NCBI GenBank assembly: GCA_018668195.1
Contig: JABITU010000339.1
Location: 1 to 11,318 of the forward strand
Source: Tateyamaria sp.
GTDB lineage: Bacteria; Pseudomonadota; Alphaproteobacteria; Rhodobacterales; Rhodobacteraceae
Reading direction: 5' to 3'
DNA: 11,318 nt
Numbering within the stretch: the stretch's first letter is position 1; each line of letters starts with the position of its first letter. Below, piece by piece: positions 9,444 through 11,318 of this stretch. The notes beneath the pieces are model-generated. The model was given only the letters and a program-made list of their open reading frames with translations. It was not told the DNA's origin and ran no database searches. Made by a program: the position numbers and the translations under genes.

Positions 9444-9461
9444 GATTTGTGCATCAAAACC
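9444..9461 (-). repeat. right terminal inverted repeat of the IS5-type element
   Basis: Counterpart of 8564-8581; reads GGTTTTGATGCACAAATC on the minus strand. It lies 36 bp after the pseudogene stop. Confidence 0.8.
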
Positions 9462-9536
9462 ATTCAGATGAGCTTTAGACAGACAACAATAATGGTTTGG
9501 TTAACAGGGACTAATGAGATTTTGAGCTTTTAAGAT

Positions 9537-9568
9537 GGACGGGATCACATTGGGGCGCGATCCCGTCC
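9537..9568. terminator. perfect 10-bp stem-loop, possible terminator of the minus-strand small ORF
   Basis: GGACGGGATC (9537-9546) and GATCCCGTCC (9559-9568) are perfect inverted repeats around a 12-nt loop. On the minus strand it begins six bases after the stop codon of the possible small ORF, a usual terminator position. The sequence after it on that strand (ATCTTAAAAG) has only a poor T run, and on the plus strand there is none. Confidence 0.4.
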
Positions 9569-9574
9569 GATTGT

Positions 9575-9739
9575 CTACGCCTTGTCATGGGGATGAGACA
9601 AGGGGCGAGGCCAATGTTCCGGTTCGCGTTCGGGAAGAATACCAATACGAACCGGCTCCGGAAAACCGGTCAAACCAGAGCGCCCTTGAGATTGCAAAGG
9701 ATCAGGCTCGATGCTCCAACGGTTAAAACCATCACTCAC
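9575..9739 (-). CDS. possible 54-aa proline-rich small protein
   Basis: Not recognised. The frame starts at GTG 9739 and ends at TAG 9575-9577; it reads (M)SDGFNRWSIEPDPLQSQGR, then SGLTGFPEPVRIGILPEREP, then EHWPRPLSHPHDKA. It is rich in Pro, Glu and Arg, with no signal peptide, membrane segment or cysteine. In its favour: protein-like composition and a stem-loop just behind the stop. Against: GTG is the only start (the frame opens 30 bases upstream), no Shine-Dalgarno sequence is seen, and it overlaps inverted repeats that may instead belong to an RNA. It could also be the end of a lost gene. It lies on the same strand as luxR, 256 bp downstream. Confidence 0.3.
   Translation of the reverse strand: MSDGFNRWSIEPDPLQSQGRSGLTGFPEPVRIGILPEREPEHWPRPLSHPHDKA
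9580..9669. repeat. three further inverted repeats in tandem
   Basis: CCTTGTC (9580-9586) pairs with GACAAGG (9597-9603); CCGGTTCG (9619-9626) pairs with CGAACCGG (9648-9655); CCGG-AAAA-CCGG lies at 9658-9669. All three stems are perfect. With the stem at 9537-9568 they make a run of four hairpins in 133 bp. Confidence 0.5.
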
Positions 9740-9810
9740 GGAACATATACAGCATGCAAGGTTACTTTAAGTAGAGGAAGTCGGGTATTCCTTACTTATT
9801 AGCACAGAAG

Positions 9811-9868
9811 TTTTTTACATTGCAAATACCTGTAATCACTTCTTTTTTTGCACAATGCAAACTTTTTT
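9811..9868. promoter_or_regulatory. AT-rich stretch with spaced T tracts and TTGCA dyads
   Basis: T6 at 9811-9816, T7 at 9843-9849 and T6 at 9863-9868 are spaced about 33 and 20 bp centre to centre, near multiples of a helical turn, so the DNA may be curved. Between them is the dyad TTGCA-CAA-TGCAA (9848-9860) and a related ATTGCAAAT at 9819-9827. It may be an upstream activating region for something on the minus strand; no clear promoter is seen. Confidence 0.25.
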
Positions 9869-9995
9869 AACCTAATTGTATCTAATCTATTACAGCTCGG
9901 AGATCATGTTTTGATGAGAGTTCTCGCATGGCGAGCAATACGACATAATGATATCTAGCGTCGTTCAAAAGCATATCCCGAAGCGGTCGTGCTAT

Positions 9996-10760
9996 TCATT
10001 CGCGGAAGCGTAGGCCTTCCAAAATGAACATTTGATTGGACAACCCCGTCTTTAGAACCGCTTGGGCCGTCGTTTCAACTGCAAGAGCCTGACGAGCCAG
10101 CCTAAGGTGTTTTTCTACCGTGGCCGACGCAAGCCCCATCAGAACAGCGATATCCTGATTTGTCTTGCCATCACCCACCCATGCCAATGCCTCAAGTTGT
10201 CGTTTGGTGAGCACGCGATGAGGCGATGTGTAAGGCAGGCTCAATATTTTAAGATGAGCCACGTTATTCATTAGATGTATGTCATGCCCGTGTTCATCCC
10301 AAATGGCGTCAACTTCTTCTTGGCTCATTCCTTTTTTCGCAGTTAAAGCAATGGCCCCCTTGGACCGAGCAGACACAGATTTAAAACTGATTGTGTAGCC
10401 TGCAGTCACACCCATCGAAAAGTTGAACTCCATCATGCGCTGTTCGGCAGGTGTCAGCGTTTTGTCAGCTTGCATTTGCGCCAGTATGCCCCAGCTACCG
10501 ACACCCTCGTTGTAGAGAGCCCAGTTCACCATCGGCGCGTCCATATAATGCTGTTCGCCCACGAAAACGTCGGTGTATTCGCGATCATGATTGGTCAGCA
10601 GGATGAAATCCTGTGGATCACCAAGCGATTTTCCCGACCAATAGCGTGTAAAGCCGTAAATCAATCTATCAAAACCAAACTCAGCCATTTTTTGAGTATG
10701 CGCTTCCCACAGCTCTTCAATGGATTGGCAGTTTGAAATCCGGTGGAGATAACTTTTCAA
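9996..10760 (-). CDS. LuxR-family regulator with autoinducer-binding domain
   Basis: Probable DNA-binding regulator responding to an acyl-homoserine lactone or another small ligand. The 254-aa protein has an N-terminal autoinducer-binding domain (about 15-165) and a C-terminal GerE-type helix-turn-helix (about 182-245: LTKRQLEALAWVGDGKTNQD, then IAVLMGLASATVEKHLRLAR). The ligand pocket looks altered: Tyr62 and Phe66 seem to stand where TraR-type proteins have Trp and Tyr, and the Asp-Pro pair reads D74-A-P; Trp90 appears kept. These alignments are by eye. No luxI is in the window, so it is an orphan here. The start is TTG, overlapping the aroQ stop as TTGA, with only GGGGG as a possible ribosome-binding site; this implies coupling to aroQ. 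The next Met, at residue 25, would cut into the domain. Confidence 0.86.
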   Translation of the reverse strand: MKSYLHRISNCQSIEELWEAHTQKMAEFGFDRLIYGFTRYWSGKSLGDPQDFILLTNHDREYTDVFVGEQHYMDAPMVNWALYNEGVGSWGILAQMQADKTLTPAEQRMMEFNFSMGVTAGYTISFKSVSARSKGAIALTAKKGMSQEEVDAIWDEHGHDIHLMNNVAHLKILSLPYTSPHRVLTKRQLEALAWVGDGKTNQDIAVLMGLASATVEKHLRLARQALAVETTAQAVLKTGLSNQMFILEGLRFRE

Positions 10761-11200
10761 CTTGTGGCCCCCAAGTGGCCGATCATTGCATTCAATGCCA
10801 GAACATAACCAGCCGTGCCAAAGCCACAGATGACGCCAACGGCGACAGGCGCAATATAGCTTTTGTGACGAAACGCCTCTCGTGCATATACATTGCTAAT
10901 GTGCAGTTCGATCGTCGGGATTTCAGTGCCAACAATCGCATCGGCAAGCGCAATTGATGTGTGCGTATAAGCACCTGCGTTCAGGATTATCCCATCATGG
11001 GTTCCTTTGGCATCATGAATGGTGTCGACCAGATCACCCTCGTGGTTGGACTGGAAACACGTCACAGAATAGCCATTGGAGGCACCATGCGCTATACAAC
11101 TCGCCGAAACATCTGCCAGCATTTCACTGCCGTAAATTTCGGGCTGTCGCATGCCTAGCAGGTTAAGATTTGGTCCATTGAGGATTAGTAAAGACGTCAT
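10757..11200 (-). CDS. aroQ: 3-dehydroquinate dehydratase, type II
   Basis: AroQ converts 3-dehydroquinate to 3-dehydroshikimate in the shikimate pathway, as a cytosolic dodecamer in known members. The 147-aa protein carries the type II motifs: LNGPNLNLLG at 7-16, Arg18 and Tyr23 in MRQPEIYG (catalytic tyrosine), QSNHEGDLVD at 50-59, LNAGAYTHTS at 73-82, the catalytic His100 in ELHISN, Arg107 and Arg111, and GVICGFG near 122-128. ATG at 11200 is chosen, with AGGG nine bases upstream; a TTG directly before it (11203) would add one residue. The 3' end overlaps the luxR start by 4 bp on the same strand. The next gene upstream on this strand ends 65 bp before the ATG. Confidence 0.95.
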   Translation of the reverse strand: MTSLLILNGPNLNLLGMRQPEIYGSEMLADVSASCIAHGASNGYSVTCFQSNHEGDLVDTIHDAKGTHDGIILNAGAYTHTSIALADAIVGTEIPTIELHISNVYAREAFRHKSYIAPVAVGVICGFGTAGYVLALNAMIGHLGATS

Positions 11201-11236
11201 CAAATTTTACCCTACATTTACTATAACTTTAATAAT

Positions 11237-11254
11237 TGGACCTCGCTATGTCCA
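11237..11254. promoter_or_regulatory. 18-bp dyad upstream of aroQ
   Basis: TGGAC-N8-GTCCA is a perfect 5-bp inverted repeat about 37 bp before the aroQ start. On the minus strand a TATAGT, close to a -10 box (5 of 6), lies between it and the gene at about 11219-11224. The dyad could be an operator or just part of the intergenic spacer; the -35 match is poor. Confidence 0.25.
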
Positions 11255-11265
11255 GTATGTGATTT

Positions 11266-11318
11266 TTAGAGCGCTTCAAATACAGCGAGACCCAACCAAT
11301 CTGCCACAAGTGCAGGGG
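11266..11318 (-). CDS. C-terminal end of an unidentified minus-strand gene (partial)
   Basis: Reading in from the right edge on the minus strand gives ...PALVADWLGLAVFEAL followed by TAA at 11266-11268. The residues and the tidy stop before a short AT-rich spacer look like a real protein end, but sixteen residues do not allow identification. It would lie upstream of aroQ, 65 bp away, on the same strand, and may share its transcript. Confidence 0.5.
   Translation of the reverse strand, partial: PALVADWLGLAVFEAL

Larger units (their letters stand above)
8564..9461 (+). mobile_element. decayed IS5-type insertion sequence, 898 bp
   Basis: The ends are imperfect inverted repeats: GGCTTTGTTTCACAAATC at 8564-8581 and its counterpart at 9444-9461, 15 of 18 positions matching. 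This GGCTTTGTTGCACAAATC-like end is known for IS5-family elements. Between them lies a broken transposase gene. No target-site duplication is visible (left flank ends CTTAGCTG, right flank starts ATTCAGAT), so it is old or has been rearranged. It is shorter than intact relatives, as expected from the internal deletion. Nothing in it can move by itself. Confidence 0.85.
9462..9995. other. 534-bp region between IS remnant and luxR: hairpins, small ORF, AT-rich stretch
   Basis: No established gene is recognised. From left to right: 9462-9536 shows nothing clear; 9537-9669 holds four inverted repeats in a row; 9575-9739 is open on the minus strand for 54 codons; about 9800-9900 is very AT-rich with three T tracts; 9900-9995 is plain sequence with a small dyad CTCGC-ATG-GCGAG. 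No T-tailed terminator for the minus-strand aroQ-luxR pair was found here. Confidence 0.5.

Noticed and set aside
9535..9802. Two plus-strand frames of 63 and 71 codons after the IS remnant
   Set aside because: They overlap the hairpin run, have no clear ribosome-binding site and no protein-like pattern; the minus frame is the better candidate, and even that is weak.

Overview
This is a chromosomal segment from an alphaproteobacterium, most likely a marine Rhodobacterales (Roseobacter group) member. The evidence is the combination obgE-proB-proA, a ChpT-type phosphotransferase next to a DUF3553 protein, olsB-olsA, rpsB-tsf, and a two-domain LuxR protein behind aroQ. The group is inferred from protein character and gene order; I cannot name a species.

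Layout. Positions 102-3571 hold a plus-strand run obgE-proB-proA (ribosome-associated GTPase, then the first two steps of proline synthesis); obgE and proB overlap by 13 bp. Positions 3571-3812 hold a 242-bp MITE-like element with 31-bp terminal inverted repeats, inserted exactly at the shared stop codons of convergent proA and chpT. chpT (minus; CtrA/CckA phosphorelay) is divergent from a small DUF3553 gene only 26 bp away. olsB-olsA (plus, 4-bp overlap) make ornithine lipids. After a 299-bp leader region come rpsB and tsf (ribosomal protein S2, elongation factor Ts), with a hairpin between them and a clear rho-independent terminator after tsf.

From about 8564 the window becomes accessory in character. 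An 898-bp decayed IS5-type insertion sequence carries two nonsense mutations, an insertion/frameshift and an internal deletion. Then 534 bp hold tandem hairpins, an AT-rich stretch with spaced T tracts, and a possible 54-aa minus-strand ORF ending just before a hairpin. The minus-strand pair aroQ-luxR follows, joined by a 4-bp TTGA overlap, so the regulator probably starts at TTG. The right edge catches the last codons of another minus-strand gene upstream of aroQ.

Most of the window is conserved housekeeping sequence. The items most worth a second look are the MITE-like element that preserved two stop codons at once, the structured region with the small ORF at 9537-9739, the aroQ-luxR coupling, and the leader and inter-gene hairpins of rpsB-tsf. 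I do not see evidence for a complete new defence, secretion or biosynthetic system.
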